Shown here piece by piece: positions 1-8,841 of a stretch of DNA of 64,000 nt (positions within the stretch are counted from its first letter, which is position 1; each line of letters begins with the position of its first letter). The notes below the pieces were generated by a model. That model was not told the origin of the DNA. It did not search any database and saw only the letters and a program-made list of their open reading frames with translations. The stretch is from Bin55 sp963667455 (GTDB lineage Bacteria; Pseudomonadota; Gammaproteobacteria; Pseudomonadales; Azotimanducaceae). A program made the position numbers and the translations under genes. Location of the stretch: NCBI GenBank assembly GCA_963667455.2, contig CAXXFR010000013.1:248001-312000 (forward strand), given 5' to 3'.

Positions 1-1410
1 ATCAAAGGCAGAGTAGATCTGCGAGCGGGATTGAGAAGGCCACTCAACCCGAGATTTGTCTCGTGGAGTCATGCGCCCAACGTGTGCGGAGATGTCGTGG
101 TCATTGGAAGTCAACCTGACGACGGTTCGCATTCTCGACTCAATCCAAAGAGTGAATCGAGCAACTATCCGTTGGGAGACGTCCGAGGATTCAACGTCAA
201 GACAGGCGAACAACAATGGGTTTTCGAGACTGTTCCACAAGAAGACGCTTTGGGCAATGACACTTGGGGCAAAGAGTCTTGGAAATGGATGGGAAACACC
301 AATGTCTGGTCAACGACCAGTTGTGACCCCGAACTCAACATTGTCTACTTGCCCGTAACGGCTCCATCGAATCACTTCTACGGCGGGGACCGACCGGGGG
401 ATAACCTCTTCTCCACTTCGTTAGTAGCTGTGGATGCTTCGACTGGCGAGTACCGGTGGCACTTTCAGAACGTTCATCACGACATCTGGGACTACGACAA
501 TCCGGCAGCTCCAGTCGTGGCCGACGTGGAAATTGACGGAAAACCCAGAAAAATCGTTGCTCAGGTAACCAAGGTCGGTTATCTGTTCGTCTTCGACAGA
601 GTAACGGGCAAACCCATTTGGGACATCGAGGAAGTCGATGCACCCGGAAGTGATCTGGAAGGCGAGCAGCCGTCCGCGACCCAGCCTCATCCCACATGGC
701 CGCCACCGTTTGAACTACAAGGAATTTCAGACGATGATGTCGTGGCGATCACGCCCGAAATCAAGGAAAAGGCGTTGGAGATCCTTTCAAAGTGGAAGAC
801 AGGACCGCTTTACGTTACGCCCTCAACCAAGGGAACTCTCATTCTTCCGGGTATCGGCGGAGGAGCGAATTGGGGAGGAGCTTCGTTCGATCCGAACTCG
901 CGATTCTTGTATGTCCCATCGCGTCGAATGCCAACTTTGATTACGTCAATTCCAGTGGACGAGTCTCGGAGAGGCATCAAGTACGACGCTTGGTTCTCCA
1001 TGCCGGACATGGAGAGTCTGCCGCTCATCAAACCGCCGTGGTCGAGCATTACTGCTTACGACCTGGATACCGGCGACATTGCCTGGACAGTGCCAAACGG
1101 CCCTGGACCCAAGAACCATCCGCTGTTGAGAGGGCTCGAACTGCCGGATCTGGGAGATGTGGGCATGGCACCCGGAATACTGGTCACTCCGTCTGCTTTG
1201 TTTTACGGCTCCCGTAGTGCGGGTAGCCAACTGTGCGCTAGGGATAAGAGCGATGGAACACTGCTTTGGTGCGGTAAAGTACCTGGGACATTCAGTGATG
1301 CTCCTCCGGTTACTTACATATCGGGAGGAACGCAGTACATCGTCATTGGAACGGGCGGGACGTGGGAACCGACTCGACTGGTCGCTTTCAGCCTTCCTGT
1401 CAATGGTTAG
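1..1410 (+). CDS. PQQ-dependent dehydrogenase, C-terminal part (5' end outside window)
   Basis: Reading frame 1 is open from the first base, so the gene starts upstream; about 469 residues remain. The protein shows repeated tryptophan-rich beta-propeller blades typical of quinoproteins (for example GGANWGGASFDP, and a C-terminal VIGTGGTWEPTRL). It resembles membrane or periplasmic PQQ glucose/alcohol dehydrogenases, which oxidise sugars or alcohols and pass electrons to quinone or cytochrome c. The retained part carries the late blades with motifs such as DIWDYDNPAAP and AWTVPNGPGP. The substrate cannot be read from the sequence. The next gene on the same strand is an unrelated repair protein 76 bp away. 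Confidence 0.85.
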   Translation: MKGRVDLRAGLRRPLNPRFVSWSHAPNVCGDVVVIGSQPDDGSHSRLNPKSESSNYPLGDVRGFNVKTGEQQWVFETVPQEDALGNDTWGKESWKWMGNTNVWSTTSCDPELNIVYLPVTAPSNHFYGGDRPGDNLFSTSLVAVDASTGEYRWHFQNVHHDIWDYDNPAAPVVADVEIDGKPRKIVAQVTKVGYLFVFDRVTGKPIWDIEEVDAPGSDLEGEQPSATQPHPTWPPPFELQGISDDDVVAITPEIKEKALEILSKWKTGPLYVTPSTKGTLILPGIGGGANWGGASFDPNSRFLYVPSRRMPTLITSIPVDESRRGIKYDAWFSMPDMESLPLIKPPWSSITAYDLDTGDIAWTVPNGPGPKNHPLLRGLELPDLGDVGMAPGILVTPSALFYGSRSAGSQLCARDKSDGTLLWCGKVPGTFSDAPPVTYISGGTQYIVIGTGGTWEPTRLVAFSLPVNG

Positions 1411-1486
1411 TTCTACGTCTACCTGAATTGCCGGCTTAGCTTGCTGTTCCGTCGGTCGAGCTTTCAGTTCCAAGCATAGACACCAA

Positions 1487-2224
1487 TTGGAATACCCGCA
1501 GTACCACAACGAAGTCCTAGCCGCGCTTTCAAGCGAAGGGGATGCTCGGCTTGGACGGCACATCGCTAAAGATCGCCGGTCCGACTTGGACTATGCGGGA
1601 ATTCGAACTCCGGCACGTCGCAAGATAGTTTCGCGAGGTTTCTCTTTCTATGAGCTGAATGCATCCTCGATCCTTAGGATCTGGCACGATCTCTGGATGC
1701 ACACGAACAACGGTGATGTGATGTTTTGCGCCGTCGACTATTACCGAGATCGCGTGAGAAGGCGTATTGAACCCGAGAATTGGCAGATGTTTCGGGAGTG
1801 GGTGAAGTGCGTAGAGAACTGGGCACACTCAGATGGTCTGTGCACTATCTACTCACGCTACGTGGAAGCTGGAATCGATGAAGTGTGGAACGACATCAAT
1901 CAGTGGAACCGTAGCAAATCCATGTGGTACAGACGGATATCCATCGTCAGTCTCATTCATTATTCCGGTAAGAACGCGCTGTTTCTTCCCTTCGATTCAA
2001 CCAAACCGTTCATTCGACGATGCATTGAAGACGAGGAGGAATACATGCAGAAAGCAGTGGGCTGGGTTCTACGAGAGTTTCGGAACCGCTATCAGAGCGA
2101 AGTCGACGAGTTCCTCAACGAGAATATTCGTTTGATTCCGCCTCGGACATTGACTCGTGCACTTGAACGCGCTAGCGTAGAAGAGCGCAAGTATTGGCGG
2201 ATGAAGAAAAGTCAGGCTGTGTAG
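1487..2224 (+). CDS. DNA alkylation repair protein (AlkD-like HEAT-repeat family)
   Basis: The 245-residue, largely helical protein matches the length and pattern of AlkD-type DNA glycosylases. These excise alkylated bases with a HEAT-like solenoid wrapped around the DNA. Supporting segments are the N-terminal ARLGRHIAKDRRSDLDYAGIR, the central VKCVENWAHSDGLC with a conserved Trp/Asp pair, and the WYRRISIVSLIHY helix. The start is a TTG; the first internal ATG lies about 70 codons in and would remove the first repeats. The gene converges on fur, with a terminator-like hairpin between them. Activity is inferred from family resemblance only. Confidence 0.75.
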   Translation: MEYPQYHNEVLAALSSEGDARLGRHIAKDRRSDLDYAGIRTPARRKIVSRGFSFYELNASSILRIWHDLWMHTNNGDVMFCAVDYYRDRVRRRIEPENWQMFREWVKCVENWAHSDGLCTIYSRYVEAGIDEVWNDINQWNRSKSMWYRRISIVSLIHYSGKNALFLPFDSTKPFIRRCIEDEEEYMQKAVGWVLREFRNRYQSEVDEFLNENIRLIPPRTLTRALERASVEERKYWRMKKSQAV

Positions 2225-2225
2225 T

Positions 2226-2256
2226 CAAACAGCTTTCCAGCTGGGCTGTTTGCTTT
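2226..2256. terminator. Terminator-like hairpin between convergent alkD-like gene and fur
   Basis: CAAACAGC (2226-2233) is perfectly complementary to GCTGTTTG (2245-2252), with an 11-nt loop. On the plus strand it is followed by a pyrimidine/T-rich run. It overlaps no coding sequence beyond the last gene and sits between two converging stops, so it could serve both directions. Confidence 0.55.
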
Positions 2257-2257
2257 C

Positions 2258-2662
2258 CTACTTCTCCTTTTTGCGCACGTAGAGCACCATTTCGTGATCG
2301 ACAAGCTCGAAACCGTTCTTGTCAGCGATTTTTCGCTGTAGCGTCTCAATTTCCTCATCGACGAATTCGTAGACCTCATTGGTGTCGATATCGATCATGT
2401 GGTCATGGTGCTCGGCAGACTTGAGTTCGTAGATCCCTCGTCCATCGTCGAAATTGTGTCGATCGACGATATTGGCTGCTTCAAATTGAGCAAGCACTCG
2501 ATAGACGGTAGCCAATCCGGTTGACTCTCCGGACTCGATCAATTTGCGATAGACATCTTCGGCGGAGAGGTGGTGTGGATCCGCTTGTTCTAGAACTTCA
2601 AGCACTTGAAGGCGCGGCATTGTCACTTTCAAGCCGGCGCTTTTTAGATCCAACTTGGACAT
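2258..2662 (-). CDS. fur: Ferric uptake regulator family transcription factor
   Basis: The 134-residue protein has full Fur architecture. An N-terminal winged helix (AGLKVTMPRLQVLEVL, then STGLATVYRVLAQFEAA) is followed by the metal-binding dimerisation domain with HHDH at residues 85-88. Fur senses Fe2+ and represses iron-uptake genes. It resembles Pseudomonas-type Fur, ending YVRKKEK. The CxxC position after HHDH reads D91-I-D-T94, and the whole protein has no cysteine. The ATG at 2662 was chosen over an upstream in-frame start at 2743 because family homology begins there. It diverges from the ABC gene. Confidence 0.93.
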   Translation of the reverse strand: MSKLDLKSAGLKVTMPRLQVLEVLEQADPHHLSAEDVYRKLIESGESTGLATVYRVLAQFEAANIVDRHNFDDGRGIYELKSAEHHDHMIDIDTNEVYEFVDEEIETLQRKIADKNGFELVDHEMVLYVRKKEK

Positions 2663-2688
2663 GGATGCGTGCCTTTGTGAAACTACAT

Positions 2689-2712
2689 TGAATATGAATA
2701 GTGTATTGTCAA
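2689..2712 (-). promoter_or_regulatory. Candidate fur promoter/operator region
   Basis: Read on the minus strand, a perfect TTGACA (2707-2712) is followed by an A/T-rich stretch about 45 bp before the fur start codon. The A/T-rich part loosely resembles an imperfect Fur box, and fur genes are often autoregulated. No good -10 hexamer sits at 16-18 bp, so this is only a candidate. Confidence 0.25.
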
Positions 2713-2898
2713 ACGAACCTCTTTGTCGGTGGACCGACCACAATTGATCAGAGCAACGGTCGGAGTCGCATCATGTCTAGTTCTCAGCGAGGCGTGTCGT
2801 TTAGTAGCATAGACGTTGAATCGACCCAAGTTTGACGGATTCCAACAATCCCCGCTACCCAGTGAACTGAATTTCGCTGGCGACATCAAGGAGTAGAC

Positions 2899-4506
2899 GT
2901 GGCAAAAATCTTGGAAATGAACGACTTGCGCGTGAACTTCGGCGACGAAGAAGCGGTTTGTGGCGTTTCGTTCCACATCGAAGAAGGCGAAACGGTTGCA
3001 CTGGTGGGCGAGTCCGGATCCGGCAAGTCCGTTACCGCGTTATCTGTGCTTCAGTTGCTTCCGTATCCATTGGCTAGCCATCCTTCGGGCAGCATCCTGG
3101 TGGAAGGTGAGGAAGTGATGAACGCCTCGCAGGAGACCTTGCTCGACATCCGAGGCGGCAAAGTCAGCATGATCTTCCAAGAGCCTATGACTTCGCTGAA
3201 TCCGCTGCACAAGATTGCAAAGCAGGTGGGTGAAGCATTGCGTGTGCACAAGGGGATGTCTAAGGCGGAAGCGCTGGAACGCACCTTGGAACTTCTTAAG
3301 CTTGTCGGTCTGCAGGATGCCGAGAGTCGACTCGGCGCATATCCCCATGAGCTATCCGGTGGTCAACGTCAACGGGTCATGATTGCGATGGCTTTGGCTA
3401 ACGAACCGAAATTGCTGATTGCGGACGAACCCACAACGGCATTGGACGTCACGATCCAGGCGCAGATTCTTGCACTACTGAAAGAATTGCAGCAGGAAAT
3501 GAACATGGCCATGCTCTTGATCACACATGACCTGGGGATAGTTCGTTCCGTTGCGAATCGGGTGTGCGTAATGACTGAAGGCCTCATTGTTGAACACGGA
3601 TCCAATGAGCAGATTTTCGGATCGCCTCAACATGAATACACGCGGCACCTGCTAGCGGCAGAACCGTCGGGAGACCCCGCACCCACCAACAATCAGGCTG
3701 AGATCACATCGGAAGTACGAAACTTCACGGTCAAGTACCCAATCGGGAAGGGATGGCTCGGTGGTAGCAAGTACATGACTGCGGTCGACAACGTCGAAGT
3801 TGTGGTACGGGCGGGACAGACAGTGGGTGTTGTTGGCGAGTCTGGCTCGGGCAAGACGACTCTTGGATTGGCGATGTTGCGTTTACTCGCCAGCGAAGGC
3901 GATTTGGAATTCGATGGCCAGAGCATCACTGATGTTCGAGGCAAGTCTCTCACGTTATTGCGCAAAGACATGCAGGTCGTCTTCCAAGATCCGTATGGCA
4001 GCTTGTCTCCCCGAATGACCGTTCAGCACATCATTGAGGAAGGCCTTGGAGTTCACCAGCCGGAACTCTCGCGTAGGGAACGACAGGATCGAGTTGCCGA
4101 AGTCATGACCGAGGTGGGTCTAGATCCCAACACAATGGTTCGCTATCCTCACGAGTTTTCGGGCGGTCAGCGGCAACGCATTTCAATCGCACGGGCGATG
4201 GTGCTGCGACCGAGGTTTGTCGTACTGGACGAGCCGACGTCGGCGTTGGACATGTCCGTTCAGGCGCAAATCGTCGATCTACTGCGAGAATTGCAGGACA
4301 AGCACAATCTGGCGTACCTATTCGTGAGTCACGACCTCAAGGTCGTTCGAGCACTTGCCAATTGGCTCATCGTGATGCGCGACGGGCAGATTGTCGAACA
4401 AGGCCCGGCACGAGAGGTGTTTGAGTCTCCAAAGACCGAGTACGCCAATGCGTTGTTCGGTGCTGCGCTCGACATGAAAGTCGACGAAGAGTTTGTTCGT
4501 CAGTGA
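2899..4506 (+). CDS. ABC transporter ATP-binding protein, duplicated ATPase (oligopeptide/YejF type)
   Basis: The 535-residue protein carries two complete nucleotide-binding domains. Walker A motifs GESGSGKS lie at residues 37-44 and near 313. Signature motifs LSGGQRQR and FSGGQRQR are both followed by Walker B DEPT and H-loops (THD, SHD). This layout matches YejF/GsiA-type fused ATPases that energise peptide, microcin or glutathione uptake through two permeases and a binding protein. The GTG start has a strong AAGGAG 6 bp upstream. No permease or binding-protein gene lies in the neighbourhood, so partners must be elsewhere. A perfect hairpin follows the stop. Confidence 0.92.
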   Translation: MAKILEMNDLRVNFGDEEAVCGVSFHIEEGETVALVGESGSGKSVTALSVLQLLPYPLASHPSGSILVEGEEVMNASQETLLDIRGGKVSMIFQEPMTSLNPLHKIAKQVGEALRVHKGMSKAEALERTLELLKLVGLQDAESRLGAYPHELSGGQRQRVMIAMALANEPKLLIADEPTTALDVTIQAQILALLKELQQEMNMAMLLITHDLGIVRSVANRVCVMTEGLIVEHGSNEQIFGSPQHEYTRHLLAAEPSGDPAPTNNQAEITSEVRNFTVKYPIGKGWLGGSKYMTAVDNVEVVVRAGQTVGVVGESGSGKTTLGLAMLRLLASEGDLEFDGQSITDVRGKSLTLLRKDMQVVFQDPYGSLSPRMTVQHIIEEGLGVHQPELSRRERQDRVAEVMTEVGLDPNTMVRYPHEFSGGQRQRISIARAMVLRPRFVVLDEPTSALDMSVQAQIVDLLRELQDKHNLAYLFVSHDLKVVRALANWLIVMRDGQIVEQGPAREVFESPKTEYANALFGAALDMKVDEEFVRQ

Positions 4507-4514
4507 TGCTTCAT

Positions 4515-4541
4515 TGACATCGAGTGTGAGTCTCGATGTCA
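4515..4541 (+). terminator. Perfect 10-bp hairpin after the ABC ATPase gene
   Basis: TGACATCGAG (4515-4524) pairs perfectly with CTCGATGTCA (4532-4541) across a 7-nt loop, 8 nt after the stop codon. There is no T-tract, so it may be a Rho-assisted terminator or an mRNA 3'-end stabiliser rather than a classical intrinsic terminator. Confidence 0.45.
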
Positions 4542-4626
4542 GCAGGTCCCATCCAGTCAAGATCCTGACTGTTCGACGCACTCGAAATCGCTCGCATGTT
4601 GTCACAACCTGCGTGGTTCTCTAGTC

Positions 4627-5481
4627 ATGAAGGCAATTGCTGACGGGTACGGACTGATAGAAGGCCCGGTGTGGGATTCTCAACGAGGCCTGCTGTTCAG
4701 CGATGTGCTCAACGGGGGCGTGTATCACATAGATCCGAAAGAGCGCGTTCACGTGGTGTTTCCTTATCGCCGCGGGATTGGAGGAATGGCGCTGCACCAA
4801 GACAACGGATTGATCGTCAGTGGGAGAAACATCTCCTACAAGCGATTCGCAGAAGAGAATTCAACACTAATTCTCGATCGCGATCCAGACAACGGAAACG
4901 TCGGCTACAACGACATCACGACTGATCGAGCAGGTCGGATCTATGCTGGATCACTGGGTTCCAGTCCGGTCTTCGATGATGGTCGAACACCACAGTCAGG
5001 CGATCTCTTCGTCATTGATGTCGACGGAACGTCTCGGGTGGTTGCGGAAGACATTCGACTGACCAACGGTCTGGGCTTCTCGCCTGACGGATCAATTCTC
5101 TATCACTCCGACTCACGACGTGGGCAGGTCCTCAAGTACTCGGTCCAATCCAACGGAGATCTTGGTTCCAAGCAATTGTTTGCCGAATTTGAAGCTGGAG
5201 CTCCGGACGGGCTGGTTGTCGCTGAAGACGGTTCGATTTGGGTTGCACTCGCTGGCGGTAGCGGAGTGGCAGTGCTCGCCGATACGGGTGAACAGACCGG
5301 ATTCGTTGAGATTCCGTTGCCAATGTGCACGAGTGTGTGCTTCGGCGATGCCGACATGAAGACGCTCTACATCGTTACTGGATCCGACGGTGCGGAGGGA
5401 GACAATCGAGGAGCCGTATTCCGCCATCGAACCCCCGTTCGAGGTTTGAGTGTTCCGGTTGCAAGAACGAGGCTGGACTGA
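4627..5481 (+). CDS. SMP-30/gluconolactonase/LRE family protein
   Basis: The 284-residue six-bladed beta-propeller has the expected metal-ligand positions. These are the Glu in LIEGPVW near residue 13, the Asn in GYNDITTDRAGRIY, the Asn in LTNGLGFSPDG and the Asp in GAPDGLVVAEDG. The family hydrolyses sugar lactones or related esters with a divalent metal. The substrate is not evident. It may sit downstream of the ABC ATPase as a separate unit, since a hairpin lies between them. It converges with the slipin gene. Confidence 0.88.
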   Translation: MKAIADGYGLIEGPVWDSQRGLLFSDVLNGGVYHIDPKERVHVVFPYRRGIGGMALHQDNGLIVSGRNISYKRFAEENSTLILDRDPDNGNVGYNDITTDRAGRIYAGSLGSSPVFDDGRTPQSGDLFVIDVDGTSRVVAEDIRLTNGLGFSPDGSILYHSDSRRGQVLKYSVQSNGDLGSKQLFAEFEAGAPDGLVVAEDGSIWVALAGGSGVAVLADTGEQTGFVEIPLPMCTSVCFGDADMKTLYIVTGSDGAEGDNRGAVFRHRTPVRGLSVPVARTRLD

Positions 5482-5519
5482 CTGAACGAGGTGCACTCCA
5501 GCTTTCTACAGATTTAGAT

Positions 5520-5583
5520 CCGCCGAAACATACGAGAATCCGCCCTTACCTGAGTAGTCGGTGCAGCTTGGTTACTTCGGCGG
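5520..5583. terminator. Inverted repeat in the convergent gap, possible weak terminator
   Basis: CCGCCGAA (5520-5527) and TTCGGCGG (5576-5583) are perfect inverted copies separated by 48 nt. They lie between the converging lactonase and slipin genes. The loop is long, so a terminator function is only suggested by position. Confidence 0.25.
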
Positions 5584-5625
5584 GGGTGAGATGTCTAGGT
5601 GAGACTTCTCACGAAACTTGAGACG

Positions 5626-6444
5626 TTAGGGGTTGCTCGGCTCTATCTGTTCCGGCTGGGTAGCGGACTCGTCCGATCCGTCGTCTGCACCATTGCTTGC
5701 ATCAACCAGTTGATTGATCGACTCCATCAAATTGACTGGCAACGGAAACACAATAGTTGATGATTTCTCACCCGCGATTTCAGTCAGTGTTTGCAAATAG
5801 CGCAGTTGCATGGAGCCCGATTGCGCAGCTAGTTTCTCCGCCGCATCGACGAGCTTGGAGGAAGCTTGAAATTCGCCATCCGCATGAATGACCTTCGCGC
5901 GACGTTCACGTTCCGCTTCTGCCTGTTTGGCAATGGCACGAACCATCGTCGCGTCAATGTCGACGTGTTTGATCTCAACCTGAGCGACCTTAACGCCCCA
6001 TTGATCAGTCTGCTGGTCCAGAATGCCTTGAATGTTCTCGTTCAGTCGTTCGCGTTCGGCCAGCAATTCATCGAGTTCATGTTGCCCCAGCACTGATCGA
6101 AGCGTCGTCTGAGCGAGTTGCTCGGTGGCGAGCATGAAGTCCTCGACGTTGACGATTGCTTCCTTGGGCTGGAGCACACGGAAATACAAGACTGCGTTGA
6201 CCTGAACAGAAACGTTGTCCCGGGTGATCAAGTCTTGACTCGGGACATCCATTGTGACGGTACGCAGATCCACTTTGACCATCTGCTGAATGATTGGAAT
6301 GACAATGATCAATCCAGGGCCTTTGACGTTTTGAAAACGACCGAGGAAGAGCACGACGGCGCGCTCCCACTCTCGCATGATTCGCAACGAGGAAAACAGG
6401 AAGACAACTACGAGCAATGCCAGCGATGCCAGAAAAATCAACAC
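5626..6444 (-). CDS. SPFH/band-7 membrane protein (slipin)
   Basis: The 272-residue protein has one N-terminal membrane segment (about residues 2-20, LIFLASLALLVVVFLFSS). An SPFH domain with the stomatin/prohibitin signature follows (ERAVVLFLGRF, VDLRTVTMDVPSQ, a coiled EAERERRAKVIHADGE region). A polar acidic tail ends it. Slipins scaffold membrane microdomains and work with NfeD-type membrane proteases. The start is GTG at 6444, one base after the nfeD stop, so the two genes are translationally coupled. This pairing is known and conserved in bacteria and archaea. Confidence 0.93.
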   Translation of the reverse strand: MLIFLASLALLVVVFLFSSLRIMREWERAVVLFLGRFQNVKGPGLIIVIPIIQQMVKVDLRTVTMDVPSQDLITRDNVSVQVNAVLYFRVLQPKEAIVNVEDFMLATEQLAQTTLRSVLGQHELDELLAERERLNENIQGILDQQTDQWGVKVAQVEIKHVDIDATMVRAIAKQAEAERERRAKVIHADGEFQASSKLVDAAEKLAAQSGSMQLRYLQTLTEIAGEKSSTIVFPLPVNLMESINQLVDASNGADDGSDESATQPEQIEPSNP

Positions 6445-6445
6445 T

Positions 6446-7879
6446 TCAATTCACCTTTTCAACAATTAGGGTCAAACCATTCATCTCTCTCACCACAACC
6501 TTGTCGTCTTTGGCAAGAGGAGTTTCGCACTCGGCCTTCCACAACTCTCCCCCTGTGCGAACTCGGCCATGACCAGAGAAGTCTTCGACCACGGTAGCTT
6601 CGCTTCCGACCAATGCATCCACTCCAGATACAGCTCCGCGTTTCCAATGCTTGAACGCGTTTCTCCCGACAAAAATGACAAGAGCGGCCGAGCCCACACC
6701 GAGCGCGACGATGATGCCGATGGACACTTTGAATCCTTCAAGATCCGTATCGAACAGCAATAGCGATCCGGCGAGGAAGGCGACAACGCCTCCTAACCCG
6801 AGCACCCCGTAGGTTGGGGTGAACGCTTCCGCAATCAGTAGTCCAAAGCCCACTATCAACAGAGCAAGTCCAGCATAGCTGACCGGCATCATTTGTAGCG
6901 CATAGGCGGCGATAAGGATGCAAATTACACCGACGACTCCACCTGCTCCGAGCCCAGGGCTGTAGAACTCAAACAAGAATGCATTGATGCCGATGATCAA
7001 TAGCAGATAGGCGATGTTGGGGTCGGTGATGACTTTGAGGAATTCATAGCGCCAATCCGTTTCGACTTCCTGAACGACCGGGTCCGAAGTGTCGAGGGTG
7101 ACTTCTATGTCTTCCGTGACCTCAACCGTCGCTCCGTCGATTTGCGACAGCAGGTCGTTTAGATCGGCTGCAACGTACTCGATGACGTTCATTTCCAGCG
7201 CTTCGGACGCTGTCAAGTTAGCTGCTTCTCTAACTGTGAGTTCAGCCCAATCGGCATTTCGGCCTCGGAGTTCGGCGAGGCTTCGAATGTAGGCCACTGC
7301 ATCATTGATGACTTTCTTGTCCATGGCCGTGGGCGAGGCTGGATCGGGAGTTTCGGAGTCACCTTCCCCGTCCTCGGAGTCCTCGGGTTCATCGAAACCA
7401 CCCGGGGATGGAATTGGACTTCCTCCTCCACCAATTGAAACCGGTGTGCTGGAACCGATATTGGTTACCGGAGCCATTGCCGCAATGTGACTTGCATACG
7501 TCAGGTACGTCCCGGCACTCGCCGCACGTGCGCCATTGGGAGCTACGTACACCGCCACCGGAATGGGCGAGGCGAGAATCTCTTTCACCATGTCGCGAAG
7601 AGAGCTGACCAATCCGCCAGGAGTGTCGAGCCTCATTACCAGCAAATCGACATTCTCCTTGGATGCAGTCTTGAGCGCACGGACAAAGTAATCCGAGGTT
7701 GCGGGGCCGATTGCGCCTTCGATCGTTACCACTCTAACGGTGGCCGTTGAAGATGGGGCGCTTTCGGCGTCAGAATCGACAGGTTCCTCTTGGGCACTTA
7801 ACGCTGCAAAGAGAGTGAAGGATCCGATTACCAAGAGAGTGAGTAACGGGAGTGTCGTTGTTCGTTTCTTCGACATCAT
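6446..7879 (-). CDS. NfeD-family membrane-bound serine protease (ClpP-class)
   Basis: The 477-residue protein has an N-terminal signal sequence (LPLLTLLVIGSFTLFAAL) and a ClpP-like periplasmic protease domain. The nucleophile region is GARAASAGTYLTYA, preceded by RLDTPGGL. Four to five membrane segments follow, then a C-terminal OB-fold NfeD domain (GSEATVVEDFSGHGRVRTGG). The family cleaves hydrophobic regions of membrane proteins and acts with the adjacent slipin. A low-complexity acidic and Gly/Pro insert (SIGGGGSPIPSPGG onward) interrupts the protease domain. The ATG at 7879 was chosen; an in-frame TTG at 7906 would only add a polar extension before the signal sequence. Confidence 0.93.
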   Translation of the reverse strand: MMSKKRTTTLPLLTLLVIGSFTLFAALSAQEEPVDSDAESAPSSTATVRVVTIEGAIGPATSDYFVRALKTASKENVDLLVMRLDTPGGLVSSLRDMVKEILASPIPVAVYVAPNGARAASAGTYLTYASHIAAMAPVTNIGSSTPVSIGGGGSPIPSPGGFDEPEDSEDGEGDSETPDPASPTAMDKKVINDAVAYIRSLAELRGRNADWAELTVREAANLTASEALEMNVIEYVAADLNDLLSQIDGATVEVTEDIEVTLDTSDPVVQEVETDWRYEFLKVITDPNIAYLLLIIGINAFLFEFYSPGLGAGGVVGVICILIAAYALQMMPVSYAGLALLIVGFGLLIAEAFTPTYGVLGLGGVVAFLAGSLLLFDTDLEGFKVSIGIIVALGVGSAALVIFVGRNAFKHWKRGAVSGVDALVGSEATVVEDFSGHGRVRTGGELWKAECETPLAKDDKVVVREMNGLTLIVEKVN

Positions 7880-8023
7880 GAATGGGTTTGGGCACTTGTT
7901 GCCCAACCAAAGTACTGCTTCAGCGGCATATCAGCTCAGAGTAATTTAATCACGGGTCGAATGCATTAGCAATGAGACACTGGTTCTCGGTGCTGAGAGC
8001 TAGGAGAGCAACTCGATGTATTG

Positions 8024-8731
8024 CTACCGATGGAATGAGGTTGGATCTGAAGTTGTCCTTTGCTTGGCCCAGTAGAAGTAGGAAATTGCTCGTCGTCTGT
8101 CCTGAGAGTGATTGGGATTCGACCAATGAACAGTAAGGGATGAGTGGATCGCCGCGTCGCCTGGGTCGATTTCGACCGGAGTCGCATCGAGAGAGGAGGT
8201 GTCAAAATCCTGAATCCCAACCTTTCCCGGGTAGAGTTCCCTGTGACTTCCCCTGGCGTAGTACAGGCAACCGTTGGATACACGAGCTGGGTCGAGTGCG
8301 ATCCAGATGGTCGCCCCCCACTTCCTATCAGGTATGCCGTCGAAGTGGGGAGGAATACCGTTTGCTTCACCGGGTATCCGCTCGAAGTACGCGGCTGTTG
8401 CCGGATGGAGTTCGGAGTCCAACACAGCCTTGATGGTTTGATAGGGCGTGCCTTGCCGCAACTGTTCGTCGAACCAATCCGACTCGTGCTGCAGATTCTT
8501 TCGAGTACCTGCGAAAGCTCGTTTTGACTTGATGCTTCTCGAGTCTTGATTGGACGGAAACTCGCCAAGCGTCTGTTTGGCCTGTGACTCGAGCTCTCTC
8601 AGCTCGTCGGCCTTGAGAAAGTTCGGAATGATCACGAAACCATCTTGTTCAAACGCGTTCTTTAATGAACTAATGTCCAGATCACAGGCTATGTTCGTAC
8701 CCTTCGAATCGCGTGAATTTTGAGCAGTCAT
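8024..8731 (-). CDS. Phytanoyl-CoA dioxygenase family protein (1st of 3)
   Basis: The protein of about 235 residues is an Fe(II)/2-oxoglutarate oxygenase of the PhyH family. It has an N-terminal FEQDGFVIIPNFL segment, the iron ligands in IPPHFDGIP (HxD), an ALDPARVSNGCLYYARGSHR core and a distal His in SLTVHWSNPNHS. Such enzymes hydroxylate varied small molecules, and the substrate cannot be assigned. The ATG at 8731 was chosen. An in-frame TTG five codons upstream (8746) sits 4 nt after a strong AGGAGG and is a serious alternative. The gene is transcribed divergently from surE. Confidence 0.85.
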   Translation of the reverse strand: MTAQNSRDSKGTNIACDLDISSLKNAFEQDGFVIIPNFLKADELRELESQAKQTLGEFPSNQDSRSIKSKRAFAGTRKNLQHESDWFDEQLRQGTPYQTIKAVLDSELHPATAAYFERIPGEANGIPPHFDGIPDRKWGATIWIALDPARVSNGCLYYARGSHRELYPGKVGIQDFDTSSLDATPVEIDPGDAAIHSSLTVHWSNPNHSQDRRRAISYFYWAKQRTTSDPTSFHR

Positions 8732-8841
8732 TTTACGTCCGATCAAGGTCCCTCCTGGATACCTCCCGCTACAATTCTTCGGCAGAAAAATTTCTGATCG
8801 TCGCTCCGCAATTCGTGCTGGCGACTTGAGCAAGGAGTGCC

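Noticed and set aside
946..1563. Minus-strand 205-codon frame across the PQQ dehydrogenase end
   Set aside because: It is antisense to a clear gene; its composition is Ser/Arg-rich with no recognised motif.
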